Assembly: GCA_043228905.1 (NCBI GenBank)
Contig: JBHGNT010000009.1
Span: 9,796,001 to 9,860,000, forward strand
DNA from: Azolla caroliniana
Taxonomy: Eukaryota > Polypodiophyta
Length of the DNA: 64,000 nucleotides
Direction: 5' to 3'
This document shows, in pieces, positions 34,301 to 46,856 of this stretch. The notes under the pieces were generated by a model. That model ran no database searches. It was not told the DNA's origin and saw nothing but the letters and a program-made list of their open reading frames with translations. Numbering within the stretch: position 1 is the first letter of the stretch; each line of letters begins with the position of its first letter. The position numbers were made by a program, and so were the translations under genes.

Positions 34301-36029
34301 ATCTCCTCGTGCTTCAGTGGCTGTGCGTTAATTAGTAAGTACTTGCCCACGTTCTGGGTTTTAAATAGCAAGTACCCCACGTCTCTCCATTTAACAAATG
34401 GCGCCTCTTCATTGAGTAATTGGCGACGCTTCCTTCTTTGAATGACTGACGCTCCCACCTTTTCTAGTACCGGGACCTCTTCATGCCGGTTATCCGGAGC
34501 AGCTTCTGTCGGTGCCGGTTCCTCCTCATGCCGGTTCTCGGGGTCGTCTGGTTCCGTGTTCCCTAGGAACGGGTTAGCTGGCATATGTCCTTTATAAGGC
34601 TTCAGCCGGAAACCATTTGCCCATTTGCCGATGACTTCTCCTGCCAACGTGCCGAGCTGGTACGATCCATTGTACTCCTTGGTTATCCAGAACGGTCCGG
34701 TCCACCGAAACCGTAATTTCCCTGGCATGTTCCCCATTCGGGTCTGGAACAGTAGTACCGGTTTCCCGACTTCAAACTCCTTTTCGTTGCCCCGCCGGTG
34801 CCGGTCCACGAATGCCTTCCTTCTCCTTTGTTCCAGTTCCAGCTGCAACAAACTGGCTATCCGGTTTTCCTCTAATTCTAATAATGTTGCCAACCGAATT
34901 CGTTCGGACTCTTTTTCGCTCAAGCGCTCCTTTACCTGGATCCGTAAACTGGGAATCTGAAATTCAACCGGCATTACCGCTTCTAAGCCGAATGCCGATC
35001 GGAACGGGGTTGTCCGGATGCTGGTTTTATATGTTGTCCAGTATGCCCAAAGTGCGTTCTGCAGTTTTGTGTCCCAATTGGTTCGGTTCTCGTTGACAAT
35101 CTTTCGCAGAATGTTTTGCAGGGTTTTGTTCGTCGACTCCGCTAGTCCGTTGGCTTGCGGGTAGTAAGGAGTGCTCCGTTTGTGTACTACTGCGTAAAAT
35201 GACGTCAGACTTTCCACTACCTGCCCGAGAAAGTGCCCTCCTTGGTCACTTATTAGCTCGATCGGGCACCCATACCGGCACCATATCCATTCATACAGGA
35301 ACTTCCCTGTGGAAGCGGCCGTGTTGTCCTGTAGTGCCTTCGTCTCCACCCACTTGGTACAATAGTCGGTCGCCACTATGATATAACGATTTCCAGTTCT
35401 CATGGCCGGGGGCTTAAAGGGACCGACAAAGTCTAGTCCCCAGTTTTGAAATGGTTCTAAGGGTAGAACCGGGTGGTGCGGCATCCTGGCCTGCTCCGTC
35501 GGTTGGCCCAGTCGCTGGCACAAATCGCATTCCTTGCTATATCTCACGGCATCCTTTAGAGTGGTTGGCCACCACAGTCCTCTCTGCCATATCTTCCGAG
35601 CTGTTGCTTCGCCAGCATAATGCCCTCCGGCTATGCCACAATGGGCTTCCCTGAGGATCAAAACCTTCTCGTCACTCCGCACCGTTCCTCTCCAGATGTC
35701 GTCTGCCCCCTTGTGGTAAAGGGTGTCTCCGACCAGACAGAAGTGTCTGCTTCGGACCGCCAACCGTTTCCTCTCGTCCCGATTCATGTTTTCCGGGGGT
35801 ACTCCGGTACTCAGGAACTGGTGCATTTCGGTTAGCCATTTGTCCTCGTTTGCCACCGTTGCATCCGTGGCCGGTTCTGTCATGATCCGGAACAGCTCGG
35901 CGTCGGGGAACTCATCTTGTACGCCGTTCCCTTCTTCGCCGGATTCGAGCCTACTTAAGTAATCTGCTACCACATGCTGCACCCCGGGTCGGTGGAAGAT
36001 GTCAAATTCGAATTCTTGTAGCAGCAATG
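34267..36029 (-). pseudogene. C RNase H end and integrase
   Basis: Element-derived from 36029 downward (LLLQEFEFDIFHRPGVQHVVADYLSR, the RNase H end). Then the integrase zinc domain (H-x3-H in HCGIAGGHY, CDLCQR), core (GLDFVGPF, ISDQGGHF, YYPQANGLAESTN) and a C-terminal module with the GPFWITKEYNGSYQL motif. The open frame extends right to 36525 only because it reads antisense through E1. Ends at 34267, overlapping the third ORF by 34 nt in another frame. Confidence 0.92.
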
Positions 36030-37477
36030 TGTTGGTAGACAGGTCCCTCCGGATGGGAAGGGAGAAGAACGGTATGGGGAGAACCCGACTTTGGCCAGGA
36101 TCGTGGTGAAGGGGTTCCAGCAGAAGAAGGGCGTGGACTTCGACGAAATATTCGCCCCGGTAGTAAAGATGACCTCCATCCGGACGGTGCTGAGTATAGC
36201 AGCAAGCATGGATCTCGAGGTAGAGCAGCTGGACGTGAAGACGGCATTCCTCCACGGCGACCTCGAAGAGGAAATCTACATGCAGCAACCAGAAGGATTT
36301 GTGGAGAAAGGGAAGGAGCACCTGGTATGCCGGTTGAAGAAGAGCCTGTACGGACTGAAGAAAGCTCCCCGGCAATGGTATCGGAAGTTCGACTCCTTCA
36401 TGACCGATCAAGGGTACCACAAGACGCAGGCCGATCACTGCATGTTTGTGAAGAAGTTCGAAGGAGGGGACTTCCTGATACTCCTCCTGTACGTGGATGA
36501 CATGTTGATCGTCGGACGAGACCAAGGCAAAATACGGATGCTGAAGAAGGCTCTCAACCGGACCTTCTCAATGAAAGACTTGGGTCCGGCAAGACAAATG
36601 TTGGGGATGCACATCATTCGGGACCGGTCAGTGAAGCAACTATGGCTGTCACAGGAGAAGTATGTGACAAAGGTGCTTCACCGGTTCAACATGTTAGATG
36701 CAAAACCGGTCTGATCGACACTTCCGGTAAACTGCAGGTTGTCCGGCAAGCAAAGCCCGAAGACAGAAGGAGAGAAGGCAGATATGATGAAGATTCCATA
36801 TGCCTCTGCCGTCGGGAGCTTGATGTACGCAATGGTTTGTACCCGACCGGATATTGGATACGCAGTCGGAGTGGTGAGCCGGTTTATGAGCAATCCCGGC
36901 AAGGAGCATTGGAACGCGGTCAAGTGGATACTCTGGTATTTGAAGGGCACTTCAAATATGTGTCTCCGATTCGGCACCGGAAAACCTCAACTGGACGGTT
37001 TCACCGATTCGGACATGTCGGCTGATGTGGATACCAGCCGGTCTACATCCGGGTATGTGATGACATATGCAGGGTGAGCTGTCTCGTGGCAGTCGAGGCT
37101 GCAGAAGACGGTTGCATTGTCAACCACAGAGGCGGAGTACATGGCAGCTGTGGAAGCCGGCAAGGAAATATTATGGATGAAGGACTTCATCGGAGAGCTC
37201 GGTATCCGGCAAGAGGAATACCGACTCTACTTCGACAGTCAAAGTGCCATCCACCTTGCTAAGAATGCGGCCTACCATTCCCGGACGAAGCATATCCAGC
37301 GGAGGTATCACTGGATCCCGGAAAGGGTAGATGACCAGGAGTTCGCACTAACGAAGATCCACACTGCCGAGAACGGGTCCGATATGCTGACCAAAGTGCT
37401 GACACCCGACAAGTTGGACGCATGCCGGAAGAGGATCGGGCTGGAAAGACACCCCATGCCGGAGTGAAGGGGGAGTT
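36030..37477 (+). pseudogene. E1 first unit: LTR start joined to RT-RNase H
   Basis: TGTTGGTAGACAGGTCCC... up to ~36095, then directly RT (ARIVVKGFQQKKGVDFDEIF). Nearly identical to 40894-42271, including the same two TGA stops (after AKPV at 36712-36714 and after YAG at 37075-37077). RT palm YVDDMLIVG and RNase H end (MLTKVLTPDKLDACRKRIG) are intact apart from those stops. Confidence 0.92.
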
Positions 37478-38169
37478 TGTTGGTAGACAGGTCCCTCCGG
37501 ATGGGAAGGGAGAAGAACAGTGACGACGAACAGTGAAACGGTATGGGGAGAACCCGACTTTGGAGAGTCGGATGGTGTAGGCCCGGTATGAACCAGATGA
37601 GGAGTACCCGACTGCAGAGAGTCGGATGGTGTAGGCCCGGTATGAACCGGATGAGGAGTACCCGACCGCAGAGAGTCGGATGGTGTAGGCCCGGTATGAA
37701 CCGGATGAGGAGTACCCGACTGCGGAGAACCGGATGAAGCCCATCAAGGCTACATTTGTAAATAGCCGAAAAGTCATATTAGTATAAATATGACTTAGGG
37801 CAAACTTTTAGTGATGTTGTTATTATTATTCTTCTTTGTTGGTGCAAGAAGAAATTAGAGCGCATAACTGTACAGAGAGAGAGAGAGAGAGACGAGGTCG
37901 TAGCCTCGGTTGTAACTGCCGCCTGTGGCGAAGATCTGAGAGCACGAGGTCGTTGCCTCAGTGATCTCACTGTTGTATATTTCTGCATAGTGACAGTTTG
38001 CAGCTTGTGGGCTGCCGTGGTTTTTCCCTTACTTTGGGGTTTTCCACGTATACCTCCTGTGCACCATTTCTCCTCTTTTGTGTCGCGTTTTATTACCTGT
38101 TTTTCTGTGTATGAAAAGAAGCTCGGTTGTGGCCGAGCGTCGGACATAAGGAACGTCGAGTTCCCAACA
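37478..38169 (+). repeat. E1 middle LTR (692 bp)
   Basis: TGTTGGTAGACAGG to GTTCCCAACA. Contains three 54-bp units (37570-37735, core CGGATGGTGTAGGCCCGGTA), a (GA)n tract at 37876-37891 and an AT-rich TAGTATAAATATGAC promoter-like segment. Confidence 0.95.
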
Positions 38170-38171
38170 AT

Positions 38172-38182
38172 TGGTATCAGAG
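38172..38182 (+). promoter_or_regulatory. E1 primer binding site
   Basis: TGGTATCAGAG, initiator-Met-tRNA type, 2 nt after the LTR end. Confidence 0.9.
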
Positions 38183-38199
38183 TAAAATCGACAGAGAAA

Positions 38200-41100
38200 A
38201 TGGACGAATCGTTTGGCGGCATGTTCAAGCTCACCGGCTCCAACTATTCAGTGTGGAAGTCGAAGATGAGGGACATGCTTGTGGTTAAAGACCTCTGGCT
38301 GCCGGTTCAGTTCGGGGACAAGAGACCGGACAAAATCGACGCCGCGATATGGGAGGTGATGCACATGAAGACAACGGCGTACATACGGTGCTTCATCGAC
38401 ATGAGCCTGTACAACAACTTCAATGAAGAGAGTAAGGCTCATGAGCTCTGGGAGAAGATCGGCACAATGTTCCCGAACAAAAATGCTGTCAATCAGGCGT
38501 CGGTATTCCGGAAGCTTGTAAGACTCCGGTACCAAGATGGCTCCAGCATGGCGGAGCATATGAATGCCTTCCAGGGGCTGATTCACTAGGCAACGTCATT
38601 GGAAGTACCTCTTGCCGATGAGGTCCTAGCGCTACTCCTGCTCGGTTCCCTCCCGGATAGCTGGGAGACGTTAGTTGTTACTTTGGGCAACGCCGGGCCG
38701 GAAGGAAAACGGCTATCCCTAGCAAGAGTAAAATTGAGCTTGCTAGATGAGGAGGCTCGTCGGAAAGACAAAGATACGAGCTCCGACTCCAAAGCGCTCC
38801 TTACCGAATCGGAACGCGGAAGATAGAGAAACCGTAGTCCCCAGAACCGGGAGAAGTCGGGGACACGATCAAAGTCAAGGGGGAGGCCGACTTGCTTCTA
38901 TTGCGGCAAGCCGGGACACTTCCAAAAGAACTGTCGGCATTTCCGTAAAGACAAGGAAACCGACGGTACCGATTCGAAGCAAACCCCGAACCGGAACGGT
39001 ACAGACCGGAACGGTAAAGACCGGAGGGGTCCGGACCGAAAGGGAACGACGGCAATTGCGGCAAGTGAAGAGGAGTTGATGCTCATCACCGAGGAGAGTG
39101 AGATAAACAATGCCGGCGATGAGATGACCTGGGTGGTAGACTCCGGAGCGTCGTTCCACCTTACCCCGGACCGGAAATGCTTTTCATCCTACTCAGCCGG
39201 TGATCACGGCTGTGTCCGGATGCGGAATGAAGGAACATGCCGAATTGTCGGCATAGGAGACGTGTGTCTGACAACACCAACCGGATGCAAGTTGCTGTTG
39301 AAAGATGTCCGACACGTTCCGGAAGTTCGTCTGAATCTGATATCAGCCGGTCAGCTAGATGATGAAGGCTACACGGGTAGCATCCGGAACGGTGTCATGA
39401 AGTTTAGCAAAGGGAGCCTGATTGTGGCTCGGGCCCGGAAGGTAAGCACACTGTACCTGATGAATGCCCGGTTATGTCCGGAAGAAGTGAACGTGGTTTC
39501 CGACACTGCCGGTGAGCTGTGGCACAAGAGGCTATGCCACATGAGTGAGAAGGGGATGAAGAGGCTTGGAGACGACAACCTCATTCCAGTGAAGAACATG
39601 CACTTAGAGAAGTGCACTGATTGTCTGGCCGGTAAGTAGAACCGGACCTCCTTCCGACCAAGGCCACCGATGAGACGTAATGCACCACTGGAGTTGGTGC
39701 ATACGGATGTCTGTCAAGTAGACACGAAGTCACCTGCCGGAGCGCAGTACTTCGTGACGTTCATAGATGACCACAGCCGGAAGCTGTGGGCCACACCGCT
39801 GAAGACGAAGGATCTGGTGTTATCCGTCTTCAAATAGCTCCACGCGAGAGTGGAAAGAGAAACCGGCAGGAAGCTGAAGGCGGTTCGAGCAGATAACGGA
39901 GGTGAGTACCGGGGGCAGTTCGAGGAGTACTGCCGCTCGAAGGGAATCCGGCTCGAATTTACCGTGCCGAAGACGCCGGAACTAAACGGACTGGCCGAGA
40001 GGATGAACCGGACCATAATGGAGAGGGTCCGGAGTATGCTAGCGCATGCAAAACTACCCAAGAAGTTTTGGGCTGAGGCACTATCGACGGCGACATATGT
40101 GATAAACAGATCACCCTCAGTACCCTTGGACGGAGACACGCCACAGAGAGTATGGACCGGTAAGGAAGTGTCCTACCGGCATCTGAGGGTGTTCGGGTGT
40201 CTCGCGTACGTGCATGTAGCAAAGGACCGGAGAGGAAAGCTAGATCCAAAGACCCGGCCATGCATATTCCTCGGTTACGGTGACGATGAGTTCGGCTACC
40301 GAGTGTGGGACCCGGTCGACAAGAAGGTATTCCGGAGTCGAGATATTATCTTCATGGAGGACAAGACGCTCGCCGACTGGGAGTCGGAGAAGAAGATAAT
40401 GAACCCCGAGTCGACCGGTAAGGATAGACTCTACAATGAGCAGACCCAACCGGCAAGAGACCGGTTAGCACTCGAGGAACCAGCCAGTTACGGTGAGGAT
40501 ACCGAACCGGCAGAAGAAGAAGTAGAGGAAGCTGAGACCGGAACCGGTCAAGACCCCGAATCGGATTCGGATGAAGAGCAAATGGAGGAACCGATTACCG
40601 AAGCCCGAAGTCGTAGATATCCTCTCAGAGAGAGAAGGGCGCCCCGGAGATTTCCGGATGCAGAGCATGTCCTGCTAACCGATGAGGGGGAGCCGGAAAG
40701 CTTCGAAGAAGCGAAGGTTGACGCCCATAGCCGAAAATGGTTAAGTGCCATGCAGGATGAGATGGATTCCCTGCATGAGAACCATACGTACGAATTGGTG
40801 GAGCTGCCGAAAGGAAAGCGGGCACTCCGAAACAAGTGGGTGTTCAAGTTGAAACCGGGAGATGCCGGCAACCCCCCGAGATACAAAGCCAGGATCGTGG
40901 TGAAGGGGTTCCAGCAGAAGAAGGGCATGGACTTCGACGAAATATTCGCCCCGGTAGTAAAGATGACCTCCATCCGGACGGTGCTGAGTATAGCAGCAAG
41001 CATGGATCTCGAGGTAGAGCAGCTGGACGTGAACACGACATTCCTCCACGGCGACCTCGAAGAGGAAATCTACATGCAGCAACCAGAAGGATTTGTGGAG

Positions 41101-42261
41101 AAAGGGAAGGAGCACCTGGTATGCCGGTTGAAGAAGAGCCTGTACGGACTGAAGCAAGCTCCCCGGCAATGGTATCGGAAGTTCGACTCCTTCATGACCG
41201 ATCAAGGGTCCCACAAGACGCAAGCCGATCACTACATGTTTGTGAAGAAGTTCGAAGGAGGGGACTTCCTGATACTCCTCCTGTACGTGGATGACATGTT
41301 GATCGTCGGACGAGACCAAGGCAAAATACGGATGCTGAAGAAGGCTCTCAACCGGACCTTCTCAATGAAAGACCTGGGTCCGGCAAGACAGATGTTGGGG
41401 ATGCACATCATTCGGGACCAGTCAGTGAAGCAACTATGGCTGTCACAGGAGAAGTATGTGACAAAGGTGCTTCACCGGTTCAACATGTTAGATGCAAAAC
41501 CGGTCTGATCGACACTTCCGGTAAACTGCAGGTTGTCCGGCAAGCAAAGCCCGAAGACAGAAGGAGAGAAGGCAGATATGATGAAGATTCCATATGCCTC
41601 TGCCGTCGGGAGCTTGATGTACGCAATGGTTTGTACCCGACCGGATATTGGATACGCAGTCGGAGTGGTGAGCCGGTTTATGAGCAATCCCGGCAAGGAG
41701 CATTGGAACGCGGTCAAGTGGATACTCTGGTATTTGAAGGGCACTTCAAATATGTGTCTCCGATTCGGCACCGGAAAACCTCAACTGGACGGTTTCACCG
41801 ATTCGGACATGTCGGCTGATGTGGATACCAGCCGGTCTACATCCGGGTATGTGATGACATATGCAGGGTGAGCTGTCTCGTGGCAGTCGAGGCTGCAGAA
41901 GACGGTTGCATTGTCAACCACAGAGGCGGAGTACATGGCAGCTGTGGAAGCCGGCAAGGAAATATTATGGATGAAGGACTTCATCGGAGAGCTCGGTATC
42001 CGGCAAGAGGAATACCGACTCTACTGCGACAGTCAAAGTGCCATCCACCTTGCTAAGAATGCGGCCTACCATTCCCGGACAAAGCATATCCAGCGGAGGT
42101 ATCACTGGATCCGGGAAATGGTAGATGACCAGGAGTTCGCACTAACGAAGATCCACAATGCCGAGAACGGGTCCGATATGCTGACCAAAGTGCTGACACC
42201 CGACAAGTTGGACGCATGCCGGAAGAGGATCGGGCTGGAAAGACACCCCATGCCGGAGTGA
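38200..42261 (+). pseudogene. E1 copia Gag-Pol polyprotein with six stop codons
   Basis: One frame of 1,354 codons with no net frameshift. Stops near 38587, 38824, 39637, 39836 (TAG) and at 41506 and 41869 (TGA). Order: gag (MDESFGGMFKLTGSNYSVW), knuckle CFYCGKPGHFQKNC, protease VVDSGASFHL, integrase zinc domain (WHKRLCHMSEKG...CTDC) and core (RADNGGEY, LNGLAERMN), RT (FLHGDLEEEIYM, YVDDMLIVG), RNase H (DSQSAIHLAKN, RTKHIQRRYHW, DMLTKVLTPDKL). All catalytic motifs remain recognisable. Start at ATG 38200, 18 nt after the primer site. Confidence 0.94.
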
Positions 42262-42271
42262 AGGGGGAGTT

Positions 42272-42911
42272 TGTTGGTAGACAGGTCCCTCCGGATGGGA
42301 AGGGAGAAGAACAGTGCCGACGAACAATGAAACGGTATGGGGAGAACCCGACTTTGGAGAGTCGGATGGTGTAGGCCCGGTATGAACCAGATGAGGAGTA
42401 CCCGACTGCAGAGAGCCGGATGGTGTAGGCCCGGTATGAACCGGATGAGGAGTACCCGACTGCGGAGAACCGGATGAAGCCCATCAAGGCTACATTTGTA
42501 AATAGCCGAAAAGTCATATTAGTATAAATATGACTTAGGGCAAACTTTTAGTGATGTTGTTATTATTAAATTCTTCTTTGTTGGTGCAAGAAGAAATTAG
42601 AGCGCATAACTGTACAGAGAGAGAGAGAGAGAGACGAGGTCGTAGCCTCTGTTGTAACCGCCGCCTGTGGCGAAGATCTGAGAGCACGAGGTCGTTGCCT
42701 CAGTGATCTCACTGTTGTATATTTCTGCATAGTGACAGTTTGCAGCTTGTGGGCTGCCGTGGTTTTTCCCCTACTTTGGGGTTTTCCACGTATACCTCCT
42801 GTGCACCATTTCTCCTCTTTTGTGTCGCGTTTTATTACCTGTTTTTCTGTGTATGAAAAGAAGCTCGGTTGTGGCCGAGCGTCGGACATAAGGAACGTCG
42901 AGTTCCCAACA
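42272..42911 (+). repeat. E1 3' LTR (640 bp)
   Basis: Same termini as the middle LTR but with two 54-bp units instead of three, which explains most of the length difference. Confidence 0.95.
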
Positions 42912-45900
42912 CAATGTCCACCGTGCGATTTTCCTGGTCAATGATGCCTTTGATACCAGGTAGAGTAGTGCTGAATGATCCACATGGAAGGAGAATTTCC
43001 TTCCGAGTAAGTAGTGTCTGTACTTTGTGACACTATATACCATCCCCAAGGCCTCTCGTTCCGTAGTGGAGTAGTTCCGTTTTGCTTTTGAGAGTTTTTG
43101 GGTTGCGTAGTAAACCGGTCGGTACCATTTTGGCTCTGTTAGCTGCATTATGACACTGCCGATTGCAACATCCGACGCGTCGACGAAAACGTGAAAGCTT
43201 TTGGTCCAATCCGGCGGTTGAACTACCGGGGCTTGCGATAGCATAACCTTTAATGCTTGGTATGCTTTTTCTTCGGTGTCCGCCCATTAGAAAGGTACTC
43301 GGTGTACGGCGGCGTGTAATGGTGTAGCAAAATCCGCGAGGTGCCATATCATCCGGCTATGCCACCTTATTTGGCCTAGGAACCGACTTAGGGCTTTTGC
43401 ATTGCTTGGCGCCGGTGCCTCGAGGATTGCTTTTACTTTGTCCGGATCTACTACGATTCCTTCCTTGCTCACCACGTGTCCCAATAAGTTGCCGCTTGCT
43501 ACTCCAAAGACACATTTGGTTCCATTCAAACTCAACCGGTACTCTTGGCACTTTTCTAAGCACAACCGCAGGTGATCGAGATGTTCCCCATGTTAGTTGT
43601 AGACCGCGAAATCATCGAGGAATACCTGCATAAACCCGGGAATGTATTCCCCAAAGATTTCCATTATTATACGTTGAAATGTCGTTGGGGCCGTCTTTAA
43701 CCCGAACATCATCACGACTCCCACGAACACCCCCCATTCTGTGACGAACGTCGTTTTCTCCTGGTCAGCTGGGTTCATTCGGATCTGGTTGTACCCACTG
43801 AATCCGTCTAGGAAACTGTAGACTTCATGGCCGGCCACCGCATCTAGTACTCCGTCCGTAAACGGTAATGGAAATGCGTCAATCACTGTTGCGGCATTCA
43901 ATTTCCGGTAGTCCACGCATACCCGGATCTTGCCGTTCTTCTTTGGAACGACCACTATCGGGCTTAGCCAGGTCGCCTGCTTTACTGGTCGGATGAATCC
44001 GACCCAGAGTAGCTTGTCGATTTCCTCCTTAACCTTCGCCGCATAGTTCGGGTTCATCCGGTATCTTCGTTGGGCTACTGGTTTCGTGTCTGTACTCAGA
44101 TGAATCTGGTGTTGGTACAGCTGGGGGTCTAGCCCTCGCATGTCTTCATACGACCATGCGAATACGTCGCGGAAATCCGTTAGTAGCGCCACCATTGCCT
44201 TCTTTTCCTCGTTTGGCAACTCTTTGGCCACATTGACCAGTCTGGGCTTGTCCGTTGTACCGAGGTCCACCTCCTCCACCTGGGATGCCTTCACCCTCTG
44301 AGATATTGTCATTTCTCTTTCTAATGACTCTTGTGCCTGACGCAGTTCCCGGATCGCTGCCTGATCCGGTTCGTCCGGTTCCGGCATCGTGATATACGGT
44401 TCTACTGCCGCCGTAATGTCGACCTCAAATAGCTGTACAATTCGTTGGTGTTCCTCCAGGTAGCGATCGACCTCGTCATCTAGTAACCCTTCCAACATAT
44501 TGATACTCTCCGCGTATAATGGGGTTGCTTCTTTGCTCGCGATTGCTCGTGGTTGCGTAGCTACGCGTACCTTTGTTTTTCCACGCCGGAAAGTGATGAT
44601 GTTCTTTTGCCAGTTCTGTTTAATATGGGCCATTCGTAGCCATGGTCGTCCCAGCAGCAGAGGATACACTCCTTGCACGTTCAGCTGAAGCACGACGGCC
44701 AATATGCTGAATACGTGGCTTCCGATTGCGACCTCCAGGTCCCGGATAAGCCCGGTCGGTCGGACTGAGCTGGTATTTGCCATCCGTAACCAAAAAGGAC
44801 ATGGTTCCCATTCCCGAATGCCCAGGTTATCGCATGTTTGTCGGTTGATGACGTTTACTCCTGATCCCCCGTCAATGATCGTTTCGGCGATCTCCTTCCC
44901 TTTCACAATTGTTGTGATTGCTAGGCTGCTTGTGTCTACCACTGTTGGTCCTTCTTCCGGATTGGAGAAAAATGCCGGTGCTGATGTCGGCTTCGGTTTG
45001 ATGACGGCTGTCTGTAGATCTGCCGTGAACCGAGGTACCAACTGAAGTAGTCGTGCCAATGGCAGCACGATCTGACAGTCCTGGAGTGCTTGCCACGTCG
45101 GGTTTTCTACTAGCTGTGTGATTTCTTCCTCCCTTGGCATGTTCTGGTCTCTTATCTCTACCACATTTTGTTCATTGGCCTTCTTGATCCATTGTGTTGC
45201 TTGCTTCCTAATTGCCTCCTGGGCTTCCCATTCGGCAGCCTTCCCTTTTGACCGGGTCATGACTTGCTGCACATCGGTTACTTCGGCAGTAACCATATTG
45301 ACTGCCGACTGTTTTTCATTTGTCTTGCTTGGGCATTGATTACTGTAATGCCCCTCTTTCCGGTAGTAATAACAGTACACTTTGTGATTGTTACTTGATT
45401 CTGCTCTATCTCCGGTTTGGGAGGTGGGTATAACCCGGCGGTTGTCTTCGTCTTTTCGGTTATCCTGTGCCGATGTTGGGTTGCCATTCCTTGCTGCTTC
45501 CCGGCGTTCTTGTCTTCGGAAAAAGCCTCGCTTTTGATTCCGTTGGAAGTTTCGGTTCCCCTGGCGTTTATCGTCTCTGCGTCGGTCATAGTCCGGGGAG
45601 TCGTCCCGCTCATACCGGTCCCTGCGATAGTCATCTCTGCGTTTGTCGTCGCGGTCATAGTTATCGCGTCGTCGATCAGTATATCTGTCGCCGCGTTCAC
45701 GTTGGTCGCGGTCATTTCTCCGGAATCGATCTTCTTCCGGGTCTTGATTATTGCGCGGTTTTATGTGTCGGACCGGTGCAGCCTGCCGGTTAAGCAAGTT
45801 ATACTCACAGCGGTCCGTTGTATGTGCCCGAGAGTTACAGATCATACACTGTGTGCGCAGAGTGCAGTCGACCGTTGAGTGGCCCGAATTGAGGCATGTC

Positions 45901-46856
45901 GTGCACTGCAGGGCCTGCTGGAACCTCAAATCTTCTTCCTTCGGAAGTGCCCGGTGTAACATCCCCAATGACATGAATGAGATGTTTTTGTCCATTTCAA
46001 GGACCCGATCAATGACCTGGTCCACTATGCTCGTACGGAAGTCAAGGACTCCGCACATTGTTCGTAGTGGTTCTCTTAACGCAGCCAAAAATACTGCTTT
46101 GGCTTCGTCCTCAGGGGGTGCTCTTGTCAATTGGCTGTGTAGGGCCTGGAACCGGATTATAAACTGTGGCACAGTTTCGTGCTCTTCCTGCTGGGTGGTA
46201 TAGAATTGCCCGACCAATTCCCTTTGTTCGACTTGTCTGTGGAAAAGCCGAATGAATTTGGCCTTCAAGGCGTCAAATGTGGCAAAGCTGCCCGGTAAAT
46301 GCTTTGCATGCCATCGGGCGGCCGGTCCTTCTAATGTCATGCCGAATTCGGCGACTTTGGATTGTTCGGCCTCGGCCTCCGTCAATCTTTGAGAAACATG
46401 GTTGGCTTCCCATGTTTGGAGGAATGCGTAAACATGCGCCTCCGCGTCGGGATCATCCCGGTACTTTGTGTACGGACACAGCATCGTGTCGTCCAAATGA
46501 CTCTCCTGCTCTCTCTGCTCTTTCTCAGCGGTTGGTGTCGGTGTCCGATCCTTCGGTTCCTTCGCGGGTGGTGTCGGTGTCCGATCCTTCGGTTCCTCCG
46601 CGGGTGGTGTCGGTGTCCGATCCTTCGGTTCCTCCGCGGGTGGTGTCGGTATCCGATCCTTCAGTTCCTCAGCGGGTGGCGTCAGTATCCGATCCTTCGG
46701 TTCCTCCACGGGTGGTGTCAGTATCCAATCCTTCGGTTCCTCCGCAGGTGGTATCGGTGTCCGGTCAGCCTCTCTTGGTGATTGCCGATCACCGAACTCC
46801 AAGGTTATTTCTTCCGTTGGCTCCGGTGTTAATGAGTCGTCCGACTCTTCTTCCAC
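42912..46856 (-). pseudogene. C Gag, protease, RT and RNase H (first part of Gag-Pol)
   Basis: Frame from ATG 46856, open for 1,087 codons to a TAA at 43593 just after the RT palm box FLDDFAVYN. It continues in frame (stop near 43287) to RNase H (FHVFVDASDVAIGSV, FHVDHSALLYL), where E1 is inserted. N-terminus: six to seven 12-aa repeats (PKDRTPTPPAEE). Gag capsid like D; knuckles CTTCLNSGHSTVDC and CMICNSRAHTTDRC; an RD-rich basic stretch; a third knuckle-like CYYYRKEGHYSNQC with the second Cys replaced by Tyr. Protease ETIIDGGSGVNVI (DGG variant). RT VPKKNGKIRVCVDYRKLN. Confidence 0.93.

Larger units (their letters stand above)
36030..42911 (+). mobile_element. Tandem Ty1/copia element E1 inserted in C RNase H
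   Basis: Flanked by CAATG (36025-36029, 42912-42916). Structure: first ~66 bp of an LTR, a deletion, RT-RNase H (36096-37477), complete LTR (37478-38169), complete internal region (38170-42271), complete LTR (42272-42911). One target duplication around the whole array shows that it is a single locus of LTR-internal-LTR-internal-LTR with a deletion in the first unit. Confidence 0.95.

Noticed and set aside
36024-36525. N-terminal ~167 codons of a 752-aa minus ORF (34267-36525)
   Set aside because: This part reads antisense through the RT of E1. Only the portion from 36029 downward is the real C RNase H/integrase, shown by the CAATG duplication and frame match to 42912.
36030-42261. Non-standard genetic code (TAG/TAA as Gln)
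   Set aside because: Some TAGs replace Gln, but others replace Trp or Glu and TGA replaces Gly/Trp. Gene J ends at an ordinary TAG and gene H has no internal TAG/TAA in exon 1. Mutation explains the stops better.
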